A stretch of DNA of 64,000 bases from Palsa-739 sp035532535 (GCA_035532535.1 DATKQT010000037.1:4528-68527); one strand, 5' to 3'; shown: positions 7,500 to 16,780, numbered from the stretch's first letter. Notes: a model not told the origin generated them from the sequence alone. Numbers and translations: made by a program.

Positions 7500-8783
7500 A
7501 TGGACTTGCGCGATCTGCCGTCGGTGGACGAGCTCGTACGGGATATCGGCGACCCGCTCGCCGTCGATGCCGCACGCCTGGTTCTCTCGCGCGCGCGTGA
7601 AGAAATACAGGCAGGCATCGATCCGGGTGACCTCGCCACGAGGTTGACGCGCGAGCTCGAGGCCGCCCGCAGGCCGAGCCTGCGCCGGGTCCTGAACGCG
7701 ACCGGCGTCATCGTCCACACGAACCTCGGCCGCGCCCCGCTCGCACCCGAGGCGCTCGCGCGCGTGCAGGACGCGGGGCGCGGCTACTCCAACCTCGAGC
7801 TCGACCTCGAAGAAGGTGAGCGCGGATCGCGCCAGGACCATCTTGCCCCACTGCTGCGCCGCCTCACCGGCGTGGAGTCGGCGCTCGTCGTCAACAACAA
7901 CGCCGCCGCCGTGCTGCTCGCGCTTGCTGCGCTCGCGGAAGGCCGAGAGGTTGTCGTTTCGCGCGGCGAGCTGCTCGAGATCGGCGACGGCTTCCGCATC
8001 CCCGAGGTGCTCGCGCGCTCCGGTGCCCGTCTCGTCGAGGTCGGGACGACGAACCGAACGCGCGCCGCCGACTACGAGCGTGCGATCGGCCCGGAGACCG
8101 CGCTCGTCCTGCGCGTGCACCAGTCGAACTTCCGTGTCGTCGGCTTCACCGAGCTGCCGAAGCTCGCGGAAGTGGCCGCGGTCGCGCACCGGCACGACCT
8201 TCCGCTCGTGGACGACCTCGGCTCCGGCGCGCTCGGCGCCGTTCCCGGGGAGCCGTCCGTCCGCGAGTCGCTGGCCGCCGGCGCCGATCTCGTCTGCTTC
8301 TCCGGCGACAAGCTGCTCGGCGGCCCGCAGGCCGGCATCGTCGCGGGCCGGGCCGATCTCGTCGAGCGGCTGCGGCGCCACCCGCTGCAACGGGCGGTGC
8401 GCGTGGACAAGCTGAACCTCGCGGCGCTCGAAGGCACGCTGCAGCTGCACCTCGAAGCTCCGGCGCGCATCCCGGTCCTGCGCATGCTCGGAGAGGACGC
8501 AAGCATCGTCCGCGCGCGCGCCGAGCGGCTCGCCGAGCTGACCGGCGGCACCGTCGAAGAGACGACCGCACGCGTCGGCGGCGGCGCGCTTCCGCTCGCG
8601 GAGCTGCCGAGTTTCGCGTGCGCGCTCGACGAGTCGCTGGCGGCGCCTCTGCGCGTCGGCGAGCCCCCGGTGGTCGGCATCGTCCGCGACGGGAAGCTGC
8701 TGCTCGACTGCCGCACGCTCGCCGACGGCGAGCTGGACGAGGTCGCAGCCGCAGTGCACCTATGCCAGGTCTACGGCCCTTAG
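7500..8783 (+). CDS. selA: L-seryl-tRNA(Sec) selenium transferase SelA
   Basis: A 427-residue PLP enzyme that converts Ser-tRNA(Sec) to Sec-tRNA(Sec) using selenophosphate. The PLP-binding lysine is in FSGDKLLGGPQAG (about residue 271). The N-terminal tRNA-binding region (SVDELVRD) and VLNATGVIVHTNLGRAPL are characteristic of bacterial SelA. Full length for the family (about 430-470). It is followed after 33 bp by selB, and the cognate tRNA lies 8 kb downstream at 16642. No selD gene is in the window. Confidence 0.95.
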   Translation: MDLRDLPSVDELVRDIGDPLAVDAARLVLSRAREEIQAGIDPGDLATRLTRELEAARRPSLRRVLNATGVIVHTNLGRAPLAPEALARVQDAGRGYSNLELDLEEGERGSRQDHLAPLLRRLTGVESALVVNNNAAAVLLALAALAEGREVVVSRGELLEIGDGFRIPEVLARSGARLVEVGTTNRTRAADYERAIGPETALVLRVHQSNFRVVGFTELPKLAEVAAVAHRHDLPLVDDLGSGALGAVPGEPSVRESLAAGADLVCFSGDKLLGGPQAGIVAGRADLVERLRRHPLQRAVRVDKLNLAALEGTLQLHLEAPARIPVLRMLGEDASIVRARAERLAELTGGTVEETTARVGGGALPLAELPSFACALDESLAAPLRVGEPPVVGIVRDGKLLLDCRTLADGELDEVAAAVHLCQVYGP

Positions 8784-8816
8784 TTACGTGACGGGCGATG
8801 ACAGCCGAGGGACACC

Positions 8817-10397
8817 GTGCCACTGACGGTGGCCACCGCGGGCCACATCGACCACGGCAAGACGACCCTCGTCGAGGCGCTCACGGGCAAGAACACCGAC
8901 CGGCTCCCCGAGGAGCAGGCGCGGGGCATCTCCATCGACCTCGGCTACGCGCCGCTCGAGCTGCCGGACGGCACGCAGCTCTCCGTCGTCGACGTTCCCG
9001 GCCACGAGCGATTCGTGCGGACAATGGTCGCCGGCGCGACCGGCGTCGACCTCTTCCTGCTCGTCATCGACGCGAACGAGGGCGCGCGGCCGCAGACGCA
9101 CGAGCACCTCGCCGTGCTCCGTCTGCTCGGCGTCGACCGCGGCGTCGTCGCGCTGACGAAGTCCGACGTCGCCGACGCGGAGACCGTCGAGCTCGCACGC
9201 GCGGAGGCGGAGGAGCTCGTCCCGGGCGCGACGGTCGTCGCCGTGAGTGGGCGAACCGGCGCGGGCCTCGACGAGCTCCGCGCTGCTCTGGCCGCAATCG
9301 CGACCGAGCGCGGCCGCGAGGACGCGCCGACGCGGTTGTACGTCGACCGCTCGTTCACGCTGCGCGGCATCGGCACCGTCGTGACGGGAACGCTGTGGTC
9401 GGGATCGATCGGCGAAGGCGACGAGCTGCGCATCGAGCCGAGCGGGCGGAACGTCCGCGTGCGGAGCGTCCAGGTGCACGACCGTCCGGTCGATCGCGCC
9501 GACGCGGGCCAGCGCGTCGCGGTCGCCCTTCCCGGGGTCGAGCGCAGCGACGTGCGGCGCGGCGACGCGCTGGTCGCAACCGGCGCGTACCGGCCGACCT
9601 ACCGGCTCGACATCGCCCTCGAGCCCCTCGCCGAGATTCCTGCGCGAGTCCACGTGCATCACGGGACGGCCGACGTGCTCGCGCGCGTCGCGCCCGTGGG
9701 CGACCGCTTCGCGCAGCTGCGGCTCGCAGCTCCCATCGTCGCCGCGCGCGGGGACCGCGTCGTCCTGCGTGCGAGAACGACCGTCGGCGGCGGAGTCGTC
9801 CTCGATCCGCATCCGCCACGGCACACGAGCGTCGAGCGGATGGAAGCGGTCGAGCGCGGGGACTCGCTCGTGTACGCGCCTGTGCGTGTGGACGGCGAGT
9901 GGGTCTGGTCGCAGGAGTGGCTCGATGAGCTGCGCACGCACCTCGAGCACGCGATCGGCGCAGCCGATCCACTCGATCCCGGCGTCGCGATTCCGGCCGA
10001 GCCGTGGGTGAAGGCCGTCGAGCCTCACCTCGGTCTCGAGCGGCGCGGAGCGAAGCTCTACCGGCCCGGAGCAGCCGCGGAGCTCGGCGAGCGGACGGCC
10101 GCGGCCGCCGCGCTCGAGGCGCAGCTCGGCCTCGAGCCCGTGAAGGTCGACGACCCGGTGCTCGCGCGCTTCCTCGAGGACGAGGGCCGCCTCGTCCGCG
10201 TCGGCGTCGGCTTCGCGATCTCGCCCGCAGCGTACGAGCAGGCGCGCGACGTTCTCGTGGACGGGATCACGCTCGCGCAGTTCCGCGACGCGCTCGGAGT
10301 CGGACGCAAGACCGCGCAGATGCTTCTGGAACGGTTCGACACCGACGGCGTGACACGGCGCGTCGGGGATGAGAGGGTTCTGCGGCGACGCCGATGA
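8817..10397 (+). CDS. selB: Selenocysteine-specific elongation factor SelB
   Basis: A 526-residue translation GTPase. It has G1 GHIDHGKTT (residue 9 on), G3 DVPGHERF (about 60) and G4 TKSD (about 117), followed by two beta-barrel domains and a C-terminal winged-helix region ending in the segment DALGVGRKTAQMLLERFD. SelB carries Sec-tRNA(Sec) to UGA codons marked by a SECIS hairpin. It is somewhat shorter than E. coli SelB (614), so the number of winged-helix units is probably reduced. GTG start at 8817; the stop overlaps the next ATG (ATGA). Confidence 0.95.
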   Translation: MPLTVATAGHIDHGKTTLVEALTGKNTDRLPEEQARGISIDLGYAPLELPDGTQLSVVDVPGHERFVRTMVAGATGVDLFLLVIDANEGARPQTHEHLAVLRLLGVDRGVVALTKSDVADAETVELARAEAEELVPGATVVAVSGRTGAGLDELRAALAAIATERGREDAPTRLYVDRSFTLRGIGTVVTGTLWSGSIGEGDELRIEPSGRNVRVRSVQVHDRPVDRADAGQRVAVALPGVERSDVRRGDALVATGAYRPTYRLDIALEPLAEIPARVHVHHGTADVLARVAPVGDRFAQLRLAAPIVAARGDRVVLRARTTVGGGVVLDPHPPRHTSVERMEAVERGDSLVYAPVRVDGEWVWSQEWLDELRTHLEHAIGAADPLDPGVAIPAEPWVKAVEPHLGLERRGAKLYRPGAAAELGERTAAAAALEAQLGLEPVKVDDPVLARFLEDEGRLVRVGVGFAISPAAYEQARDVLVDGITLAQFRDALGVGRKTAQMLLERFDTDGVTRRVGDERVLRRRR

Positions 10398-10750
10398 ACG
10401 TCCAAGAACTGATCGAGCTCTACAACAACGCCTGGAACGCGCATGACCTCGACGCGATCTCGTCGATGCACCATCCCGACGTCGTGTTCCACAACCACAC
10501 CGCCGACGAGCGCGCCGAAGGCGCCGACGTCGTGCGCGAGCACATCGCGGCGATCTTCTGCAACAACCCCGACCTCACGTTCTCGACGGTCAGCCTGCGC
10601 GTCGGCGACGACTTCGCCGTGTGCGAGTGGACAGCGAGCGCCCGCGGCGTCGAGTGGGACGGCGTCGACGTCTTCCCGATCGAGGACGGGCTGATCAGGC
10701 GAAAGGACGTGTACTCGGCGTCACATCGCCCGCGCGCGCCGAAGGACTGA
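10394..10750 (+). CDS. SnoaL/NTF2-like small protein
   Basis: A 118-residue protein with the cone-fold pattern of NTF2/SnoaL proteins: an N-terminal helix (LIELYNNAWNAHDLDAI), MHHPDVVFHNH, and C-terminal strands with VDVFPIEDGLIRRKDVY. The family includes polyketide cyclases, isomerases and many uncharacterised ligand-binding proteins, so the reaction is not predictable. It overlaps selB by ATGA and is translationally coupled to it. Its last 56 bp overlap the convergent nitrilase gene. Confidence 0.8.
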   Translation: MNVQELIELYNNAWNAHDLDAISSMHHPDVVFHNHTADERAEGADVVREHIAAIFCNNPDLTFSTVSLRVGDDFAVCEWTASARGVEWDGVDVFPIEDGLIRRKDVYSASHRPRAPKD

Positions 10751-11651
10751 CGCCGAGCCGGAGCACGTCCGGCCGGTGGTAGTGGCCGACCGGGTCGAAG
10801 CGCTGGCGCTCCGCAAGCAGCCGGCCCGGGTCGAGCTCGGCGTACAGGATCCCCTCTTCGTCGTACAGCGGACCGGCGAGATAGGAGCCGTCGGGCGCGA
10901 GGATCGCGCTGCCGCCGCGGCCGAGCACGCCGGCGCCGTCGAGCTCCGCCCGGAGCGGGAAGTCGTCGGGATACGAGGACGCGAGCTGGAACGCGCACGG
11001 CGAGACGACGTACGACCGGCTCTCGCGCGCGATGTGCACGAGCGTCGACTGCCAGGCGTCGCCGTCGTCGGCGGTGGACGCGATGTAGATCTCGACGCCT
11101 GACTCGTACAGCGCGAACCGCGCGAGCGGCATGTAGTTCTCCCAGCAGATGAGCCCTCCGATTCGGCCGAAGCCGGTTTCGACCGCGTTGAGGCCGCGCC
11201 CGTCGCCCTGTCCCCAGATGAGCCGCTCGTGGTTCGTCGGGACGAGCTTGCGGTGATGGAGCGCCAGCGAGCCGTCGGGTGCGTGGTAGAGGAGCGCGTT
11301 GTAGATCGTCCCCGGGCGCTCGGTCTCGACCTCGTTCACGCCGGTGACGAGCCAGATCCCGAGCTCGCGCGCGCATGCGGCGAGCCGCTGTTCGGCCGGC
11401 GAACCGACGGCGACGGAGTTCTGCGCGATGCGCGCGAACGTCTCCTTCGCGCCGGCGTTCTCCCAGCCGGCGAACGCCTTCGCCCAGCGCGACGACGGAT
11501 ACACCGGAACGAACGTCTCGGGGAAGACGACGAGCTCGGCGCCCTGTCCGGCAGCCTCCGCCGCGAGGCCCTCGAGCTTGTCGAGCGTGCGCTCGCGATC
11601 GAGGATGACCGGCTCCGCCTGCACGCAGGCGACGGTGACGGCGCGCTCCAT
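10695..11651 (-). CDS. Nitrilase-branch carbon-nitrogen hydrolase
   Basis: A 318-residue CN-hydrolase with the full catalytic set: Glu in FPETFVPVYP, Lys in HHRKLVPT and the nucleophile Cys in GGLICWENYMP. CWENYMPL and the YPSS segment match true nitrilases (nitrile to carboxylate plus ammonia) better than amidases. The product is cytosolic and the enzymes normally form spiral oligomers. It is divergent from the membrane-protein gene, with 12 bp between starts, and convergent with the SnoaL-like gene. Confidence 0.87.
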   Translation of the reverse strand: MERAVTVACVQAEPVILDRERTLDKLEGLAAEAAGQGAELVVFPETFVPVYPSSRWAKAFAGWENAGAKETFARIAQNSVAVGSPAEQRLAACARELGIWLVTGVNEVETERPGTIYNALLYHAPDGSLALHHRKLVPTNHERLIWGQGDGRGLNAVETGFGRIGGLICWENYMPLARFALYESGVEIYIASTADDGDAWQSTLVHIARESRSYVVSPCAFQLASSYPDDFPLRAELDGAGVLGRGGSAILAPDGSYLAGPLYDEEGILYAELDPGRLLAERQRFDPVGHYHRPDVLRLGVSPSARAGDVTPSTRPFA

Positions 11652-11663
11652 ACTTGAACCCTA

Positions 11664-12476
11664 GTGGTCCTGGCCCTGAAGCTCACGCTCACGCCTGCCG
11701 TCATGATCGGCGCGACGCTCGCCGGGCGCCGATGGGGCGGAGCGATCTCGGGCTGGCTCATCGGACTGCCGCTGACGTCGGGGCCGCTCGTCTTTCTGCT
11801 CACGCTCGAGCACGGCCGGCACTTCGCTACGCGAACCGCGGTCGGGTCGCTCTCGGGCGCGATCGCAGAGGCGGCGTTCTGCGTCGGCTATGCGCTCGGC
11901 GGCCGCTTCCCGCTCGTGTGGGCGACACTCGGTTTCGCCGCTGCAGCGGCGGCCGTGCACGCCGCCCCGCTCGCGCTCCTGCTCGGGCTCGTTCCGGTCG
12001 CGCTCGTGCTCGCGCTGCTCGTGTTGCCACCGTTCCCGGCGCGGACGGAGACCTCCGTGCGCGCGCCGCGCTGGGATCTGCCCGCGCGTGCGGTCGTTGC
12101 GACCGGCGTCGTCCTCATCCTCACCGCGTCGGCAACGACGATCGGCGCACGCCTCACGGGACTGCTCGCGGTGTATCCGCTCTACTCGGCGGTGCTCGCC
12201 GCGTTCGCGCACCGGCTCGAAGGACGCGCCGCGGCCGTCGGCCTGCTCCGCGGGCTCCTCGTCGGCCTCTTCTCCTTCACGGCGTTCTACTCGGTGCTCG
12301 GACTCGTGCTTCCGCGTGTCGGGACGGCGGGCGCGTTCGCGAGCGCGGTCGCAGCCGCGCTCATCGTCCAGGCGGCTTCGCTCGGCCGAATCCGCCCCCG
12401 CCCGGCGTCTCGATCCGGACGAGATCGCCTGCCCGCAGCGCCTTCGTCACCTTCGCCGGCTGCTCCTCCCCGTTGA
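11664..12476 (+). CDS. Polytopic membrane protein, function unknown
   Basis: A 270-residue very hydrophobic protein with about seven to eight membrane segments between residues 1 and 235 (TLTPAVMIGATLAG, WLIGLPLTSGPLVFLL and others). The GLPLTSGP motif recurs in uncharacterised bacterial membrane proteins. No transport or catalytic motif is visible. The last ~35 residues (Arg/Pro/Ser-rich) are encoded across the 3' end of hyuB on the other strand, a 116-bp overlap, and may be unconstrained read-out to the first available stop. GTG start at 11664. Confidence 0.7.
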   Translation: MVLALKLTLTPAVMIGATLAGRRWGGAISGWLIGLPLTSGPLVFLLTLEHGRHFATRTAVGSLSGAIAEAAFCVGYALGGRFPLVWATLGFAAAAAAVHAAPLALLLGLVPVALVLALLVLPPFPARTETSVRAPRWDLPARAVVATGVVLILTASATTIGARLTGLLAVYPLYSAVLAAFAHRLEGRAAAVGLLRGLLVGLFSFTAFYSVLGLVLPRVGTAGAFASAVAAALIVQAASLGRIRPRPASRSGRDRLPAAPSSPSPAAPPR

Positions 12477-13827
12477 CGAGCGTGCGGCCCGGGGCGCCGT
12501 CGGCGCCTCCAACGGCGCCGCGCGGCCCGTGCGCGCGTCGCTCCGCGAGCACCGAGAGGCGGCAATCCTCGAGCACGCGCAGCTCGCGTACGACGCCGTC
12601 GCCACCGCGGTGCGCGCCGGCGCCGCCTGATCCCTCGCGCAGATGCCAGCGCTCCACGCGCAGCGGATACGAGAGCTCGAGCGCCTCGACCGGCGTGATG
12701 AGCGTGTTCGACATGGCGACGTGCACGCCGCTCGGCCCGTCTCCGTCCGCGCACGCGCCCTGGCCGCCGCCGATCGTCTCGTAGTAGGTGAAGCGATCGT
12801 TCCCGAGCGCGACGTTGTTCATCGTCCCCTGTCCCTGCGCGTAGTCGCCGAAGGCTGCGAACACGACATCGACGATGCGCGACGACGTCTCGGTGTTCCC
12901 GGCGACGACCGCCGCAGGACGCCGCGCGTTGACGAGACATGCTTCCGGCGCGGTCACCGTCACGGGCGCGAATGCGCCGCCGGATGCCGCCAGGTCAGGC
13001 TCGGTCAGGCAGCGGACGACGAAGTAGCACGCCGACTTCGTCACCGCGAGCGGACAGTTGAGGTTGTACCCGTCCTGGGCGCTCGTCCCGGCGAAGTCGA
13101 TGCGGATCTCCTCGCCGTCGATCTCGACAGTCGCGCGAATGGTCAGCTCGCAGTCGACCGCTTCGACGACGTCCTCGGCGGAGCGCGTCCCGTCCGGCAG
13201 GCGCGCGATCGCGGCGCGCACCATGCGCTCCGAGTACGCGTACAGCTCGTCCATCGCCGCCGCCACGCGCTCGCGCCCACGACGACGGCAGAGCTCGTCG
13301 ATGCGCGCCTCCGCGAGCCGGTGTGCCGCGATCTGCGCGCGCAGGTCGCCGCGCCGCTCGGCGGGATTGCGCGCGTTCGCGACGAAGAGGTCGATCACCT
13401 CATCGGTGAGCGGCGTCGGGGGAATGATGAGCCCCTCCTGGTACAGCTCGCGCGAGAAGGCAGGCAGGCTCGCGGGCTCCATCCCGCCGACGTCGGCGTG
13501 ATGCGCGCGCGAGACCGCATAGCCGAGTGCCGTACGCGACACGAGCGTGACGTCGGGCAGGTGCGTGCCGCCCGTGTACGGGTCGTTGAGGATCCAGCGC
13601 TCGCCGGGCAGCGTCATGACGGCGGCGACCGCATCGGGCATCGCGCCGAGGTGGACGGGGATGTGCTCGGCCTGGACGACCATGCGCCCGCGCTCGTCGA
13701 AGAGCGCCGTCGAGCAGTCGCGCCGCTCCTTCATGTTCGCGGAGAACGCGGAGCGGATGAGGACGGCGCCCATCTCCTCCGCGACCGCCCGGAGCGAGCT
13801 CCCGATTACCTGCAGCTCGACGTTCAC
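12361..13827 (-). CDS. Hydantoinase B / oxoprolinase family protein, beta chain
   Basis: A 488-residue HyuB-type subunit. Hallmarks are SSLRAVAEEMGAVLIRSAFSAN, an ILNDPYTGGTHLPD loop, HHADVGGM (metal/ATP-pocket region), RNPAERRGDLRAQ and a C-terminal GGGGFG. With HyuA it forms an ATP-dependent enzyme that opens cyclic imides or lactams (N-methylhydantoin, 5-oxoproline) or carboxylates acetone; the exact substrate cannot be assigned. Shorter than many relatives (about 520-570). GTG start at 13827 overlaps the hyuA stop by GTGA, so A and B are coupled. Confidence 0.87.
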   Translation of the reverse strand: MNVELQVIGSSLRAVAEEMGAVLIRSAFSANMKERRDCSTALFDERGRMVVQAEHIPVHLGAMPDAVAAVMTLPGERWILNDPYTGGTHLPDVTLVSRTALGYAVSRAHHADVGGMEPASLPAFSRELYQEGLIIPPTPLTDEVIDLFVANARNPAERRGDLRAQIAAHRLAEARIDELCRRRGRERVAAAMDELYAYSERMVRAAIARLPDGTRSAEDVVEAVDCELTIRATVEIDGEEIRIDFAGTSAQDGYNLNCPLAVTKSACYFVVRCLTEPDLAASGGAFAPVTVTAPEACLVNARRPAAVVAGNTETSSRIVDVVFAAFGDYAQGQGTMNNVALGNDRFTYYETIGGGQGACADGDGPSGVHVAMSNTLITPVEALELSYPLRVERWHLREGSGGAGAHRGGDGVVRELRVLEDCRLSVLAERRAHGPRGAVGGADGAPGRTLVNGEEQPAKVTKALRAGDLVRIETPGGGGFGRAKPPGR

Positions 13828-15569
13828 CGGCTCAACACCAACGTCCCGTCGTCGTTCGTCTCGCCGCTCCAGCCGCCGGGGACCCAGCACGTGGAGCCCG
13901 AGAGCTCCACCAGCTCCGGCCCAGCCACCTTGTAACAACGTGTCACTTGCAGGTCGATCGCGGGGCCTGCGACGACGTCGGCGGTGCGCACGGCGACGAG
14001 CTCGATCTCCCGCGACGCGTCGCTGTACCCGTATCGGTCCGCGTGCGCACGGTGGAACGCGTCCGCGAGGTCGGGCTGCAACGGCACGGTCAGCTCGAAC
14101 GACTGGCCGCGGTAGCGGAGGTCCGCCTCGCCCTGCCGCGGGAGGTCCGGCACCTCGGCGAGCGGCCGCACGTGCGAGACGACGTGATCGCGACGCTCGT
14201 CGCCGGCGACGAGACCGAGCGCCGACAGCACACCGGCCGCCTCGGGCACGAGCACGGTCGCGATCCCGAGCTCCTCGGCGAGTGCGCACGCATGCAGCGG
14301 CCCCGCGCCGCCGAACGCGACGAGCGCGAAATCACGCGGGTCGTGGCCGCGCTCGACGGACACGACGCGCAGCGCACGCAACATCTCGGCGTTCACGACT
14401 TCGACCACCGCTGCCGGATCGATGCCCGCGAGCGCGGCCGCGGCAGCGTCGCGATCGAGGACGAGACCGCCCGGCAGCTCGGCAGGAAGGCGGCCGAGCA
14501 GGAGGTTCGCGTCGGTGACGGTCGCCCCGCCGCCTGCGCCGTAACACGCAGGCCCGGGACGTGCGCCTGCGCTCTCCGGCCCGACATGGATGGCGCCGCC
14601 GGCGTCGATGCGCACGAGCGACCCTCCTCCGGCACCGACCGTGTGCAGGTCCACCGACTGCAGGCGAATCGGCAGGCCGCCGACGTCTCGCTCCGCCACG
14701 CGCGCCGCGCGGCCGCCGGGCAGGAGGCAGACGTCGGTCGAGGTCCCGCCCATGTCGAACGCGATCGCGTCGGCGAAGCCGGCGCGACGCGCGACGAGGC
14801 CGGCGCCGACCACGCCGGCGGCCGGGCCGGAGACGAGGATCGTCGCCGGGTGCGCCGCCGCCTCGGCGAGCGTGGCCACCCCACCCGACGAGAGCATCAC
14901 GAGCGGTTCCGGAAGACCTGCTGATCCAGCGGCGTCCGCGAGCGCGGAGAGGTAGCGCGCCGCGACGGGAGCGAGATACGCATCTGCAGCCACGGTCGAC
15001 GCGCGCTCGTACTCGCGGAACTCGGGCGCGAGCTCGTGGGACGCGACGACGTGCACGCCGGGGTGATTCCGACGCAGCTCGTCCGCGACGGCGCGCTCGT
15101 GGGACGCATCGCGAAACGAGAACAGGAGACAGACGGCGACGGCGTCCACGTCGCCGACGTCGGGGATCTCTCCGAGCGGCTCCAACTCACCTGCAGGTCC
15201 AAGCCTTCCGCGCACGCCGTGGCAGCGCTCGAGCGGGACGAGCGGCTCGGGATGCTGCGCACACAGCCGGTACAGATGCGCGCGCGTCTGCCGGCGCACG
15301 TGCAGGAGATGCTCGAAGCCCGCGTTGCCGACGAACGCCGTGCGTCCGCCGCGCCGTTCGAGGAGCGCGTTCGTCGCCGTCGTCGTCCCGTGCGCGAAGC
15401 GCTCGACGTCCTGTGCACCGACCGCGCGCGCGGCGGCGAGCACGGATTCCTCCTGGCGTTCCGCGGTCGGCACCTTCGCCGTGCGCACGCGGCCGCCGTC
15501 GAGCAGCACCGCATCCGTGAACGTCCCGCCCACGTCGACGCCCAGGATCGCCACGCGCGTACTCTGCAT
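13824..15569 (-). CDS. Hydantoinase A / oxoprolinase family protein, alpha chain
   Basis: A 581-residue ATP-grasping subunit of the ASKHA fold. It begins ILGVDVGGTFTDAVLLDG (phosphate-1 loop), continues with FAHGTTTATNALLERRG, and has ADAIAFDMGGTSTDVCL (phosphate-2) and FALVAFGGAGPLHACALAEELG. It partners the overlapping HyuB. The ATG at 15569 was chosen because the GVDVGGT motif follows within about ten residues and upstream sequence is a shadow of the divergent HAD gene. About 100 residues shorter than typical HyuA, mainly towards the C-terminus. Confidence 0.87.
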   Translation of the reverse strand: MQSTRVAILGVDVGGTFTDAVLLDGGRVRTAKVPTAERQEESVLAAARAVGAQDVERFAHGTTTATNALLERRGGRTAFVGNAGFEHLLHVRRQTRAHLYRLCAQHPEPLVPLERCHGVRGRLGPAGELEPLGEIPDVGDVDAVAVCLLFSFRDASHERAVADELRRNHPGVHVVASHELAPEFREYERASTVAADAYLAPVAARYLSALADAAGSAGLPEPLVMLSSGGVATLAEAAAHPATILVSGPAAGVVGAGLVARRAGFADAIAFDMGGTSTDVCLLPGGRAARVAERDVGGLPIRLQSVDLHTVGAGGGSLVRIDAGGAIHVGPESAGARPGPACYGAGGGATVTDANLLLGRLPAELPGGLVLDRDAAAAALAGIDPAAVVEVVNAEMLRALRVVSVERGHDPRDFALVAFGGAGPLHACALAEELGIATVLVPEAAGVLSALGLVAGDERRDHVVSHVRPLAEVPDLPRQGEADLRYRGQSFELTVPLQPDLADAFHRAHADRYGYSDASREIELVAVRTADVVAGPAIDLQVTRCYKVAGPELVELSGSTCWVPGGWSGETNDDGTLVLSR

Positions 15570-15573
15570 CGCC

Positions 15574-16236
15574 GTGCCGATCCGCGCCTTCCTCTTCGAC
15601 TTCGACGGCCTCATCATCGACACCGAGTCGGCGTCGCGCGAGGGCTGGGCGTGGCTGTACCGGAAGCACGGCTTCGAGCTGCCGGAGGACCAGTGGGCGA
15701 CGCTCATCGGCACGATCGGCGCGCCGTGGGAGCCGATGCGGCACCTGGAGGAGCTCGTCGGCGCACCGCTCGAGCAGGAGGAGCTGAACGAGCTGCGCCG
15801 TGCGCATGAGCTCACGCTGCTCGAGACGGAGGAGCTCCGGCCCGGTATCTCCGACTATCTCGCCGAGGCGGAGCGTCGCGGCCTGAAGCGCGCGATCGTC
15901 TCCAGCTCGAGCAACCGCTGGATCGACATGCACCTCTCCCGCCTCGAGCGCGACGTCGGCTGGGACGCGATCGTCGCCGCGAACCACGACGTCGCCCGCG
16001 CGAAGCCGAGACCGGATCTCTACCTCGAGGCCTGCGACCTGCTCGGCGTCCCGCCGGCCGAGGCGATCGCCTTCGAGGACTCACCGAACGGCGTCCGGGC
16101 CGCGCGCGCGGCGGGCATCTTCTGCGTCGGCATCCCGAACGACGTAACCCGCAGCCTCGGCCTCGACGACGCCGACCTCGTGCTCGACTCGCTCGCGGAT
16201 CTCTCCCCCGCCGCCTTGCTCGCGCGCTTCCCGTGA
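15574..16236 (+). CDS. HAD-superfamily hydrolase (beta-phosphoglucomutase/phosphatase-like, subfamily IA)
   Basis: A 220-residue HAD enzyme. Motif I FDFDGLIIDTES starts near residue 7. A helical cap follows, then motif II (AIVSSSSN), motif III Lys in AKPRPDLY and motif IV FEDSPNGVRAARAAGI. This pattern fits sugar phosphatases or phosphoglucomutases of the YcjU/GPH type. The GTG at 15574 leaves only 4 bp to the divergent hyuA start, so promoters must lie inside the neighbouring genes. Stop overlaps the cupin gene by GTGA. Confidence 0.85.
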   Translation: MPIRAFLFDFDGLIIDTESASREGWAWLYRKHGFELPEDQWATLIGTIGAPWEPMRHLEELVGAPLEQEELNELRRAHELTLLETEELRPGISDYLAEAERRGLKRAIVSSSSNRWIDMHLSRLERDVGWDAIVAANHDVARAKPRPDLYLEACDLLGVPPAEAIAFEDSPNGVRAARAAGIFCVGIPNDVTRSLGLDDADLVLDSLADLSPAALLARFP

Positions 16237-16631
16237 GCGAAGATCGCCCCGTGGCCGGCTGGCAGGCGACCCACATCGACGACATCGCGGCGGAGCAGTG
16301 GCCGTACTGGGCGCCGATCCGCCATCATTTCGGCATCAGCGCCTTCGGGATCAACGCGTGGCGCGGCGGCCCCGGCGACGAGGTGATCAAGCGGCACGAC
16401 GAGAGCGAGCACGGCCACGAGGAGCTGTATCTCGTGCTCAGCGGGCACGCCACGTTCACCGTCGGCGGCGACGAGCTCGACGCGCCCGCGGGGACATGCA
16501 TCTGCATCAGCGATATCGGCGCCGAGCGCGTCGCAGTCGCGCAGGAACCGGACACGGTCGTGCTCTCGATCGGGAGCAAGCCCGGCGCCGCCTACGAGGG
16601 CGGCTGGGACACGGGGTACCTGGAAAGCTAG
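16233..16631 (+). CDS. Cupin-domain protein
   Basis: A 132-residue single-domain cupin. The first cupin motif appears as RHDESEHGHEELYLVLSG (metal-ligand His/Glu set) and the second as DAPAGTCICISDIGAERVAVA, where the usual PxGxxHxxxN is degenerate (APAGTCICI) and lacks the second-motif His. It may bind a metal with fewer ligands or act as a small-molecule sensor. Coupled to the HAD gene by a 4-bp overlap and followed 10 bp later by the selenocysteine tRNA. Confidence 0.8.
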   Translation: MSEDRPVAGWQATHIDDIAAEQWPYWAPIRHHFGISAFGINAWRGGPGDEVIKRHDESEHGHEELYLVLSGHATFTVGGDELDAPAGTCICISDIGAERVAVAQEPDTVVLSIGSKPGAAYEGGWDTGYLES

Positions 16632-16641
16632 GTTTCGCGCC

Positions 16642-16733
16642 GGAGCGGCCGGGCCCGGTGGCCCAGCTGGTCTTCAAAACCGGTACGGCGGTGTAACCCA
16701 CCGCTAGGTCAGTTCGACTCTGGCGCCGCTCCG
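16642..16733 (+). tRNA. selC: Selenocysteine tRNA, tRNA-Sec (anticodon TCA)
   Basis: 92 nt with an 8-bp acceptor stem (GGAGCGGC/GCCGCTCC) and a 5-bp T stem (GTCAG/CTGGC around TTCGACT), the 8+5 arrangement unique to bacterial tRNA-Sec. The D stem GGGCC/GGCCC has a four-base loop. The anticodon stem CTGGT/ACCGG encloses CTTCAAA, giving UCA, which reads UGA. A long variable arm (GCGGTG/CACCGC) follows. The discriminator is G73 and CCA is not encoded. It is the partner of selA and selB at 7.5-10.4 kb. Confidence 0.96.
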
Positions 16734-16780
16734 TTCACCTCTTAGTGCTCTCTCAGCGACGGTGGGTATACCGGAGGGAG

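Noticed and set aside
12361..14289. hyuB extended upstream to 14289
   Set aside because: The extra N-terminal 154 residues are a shadow of hyuA; the GTG at 13827 with GTGA overlap and a proper family N-terminus is far better.
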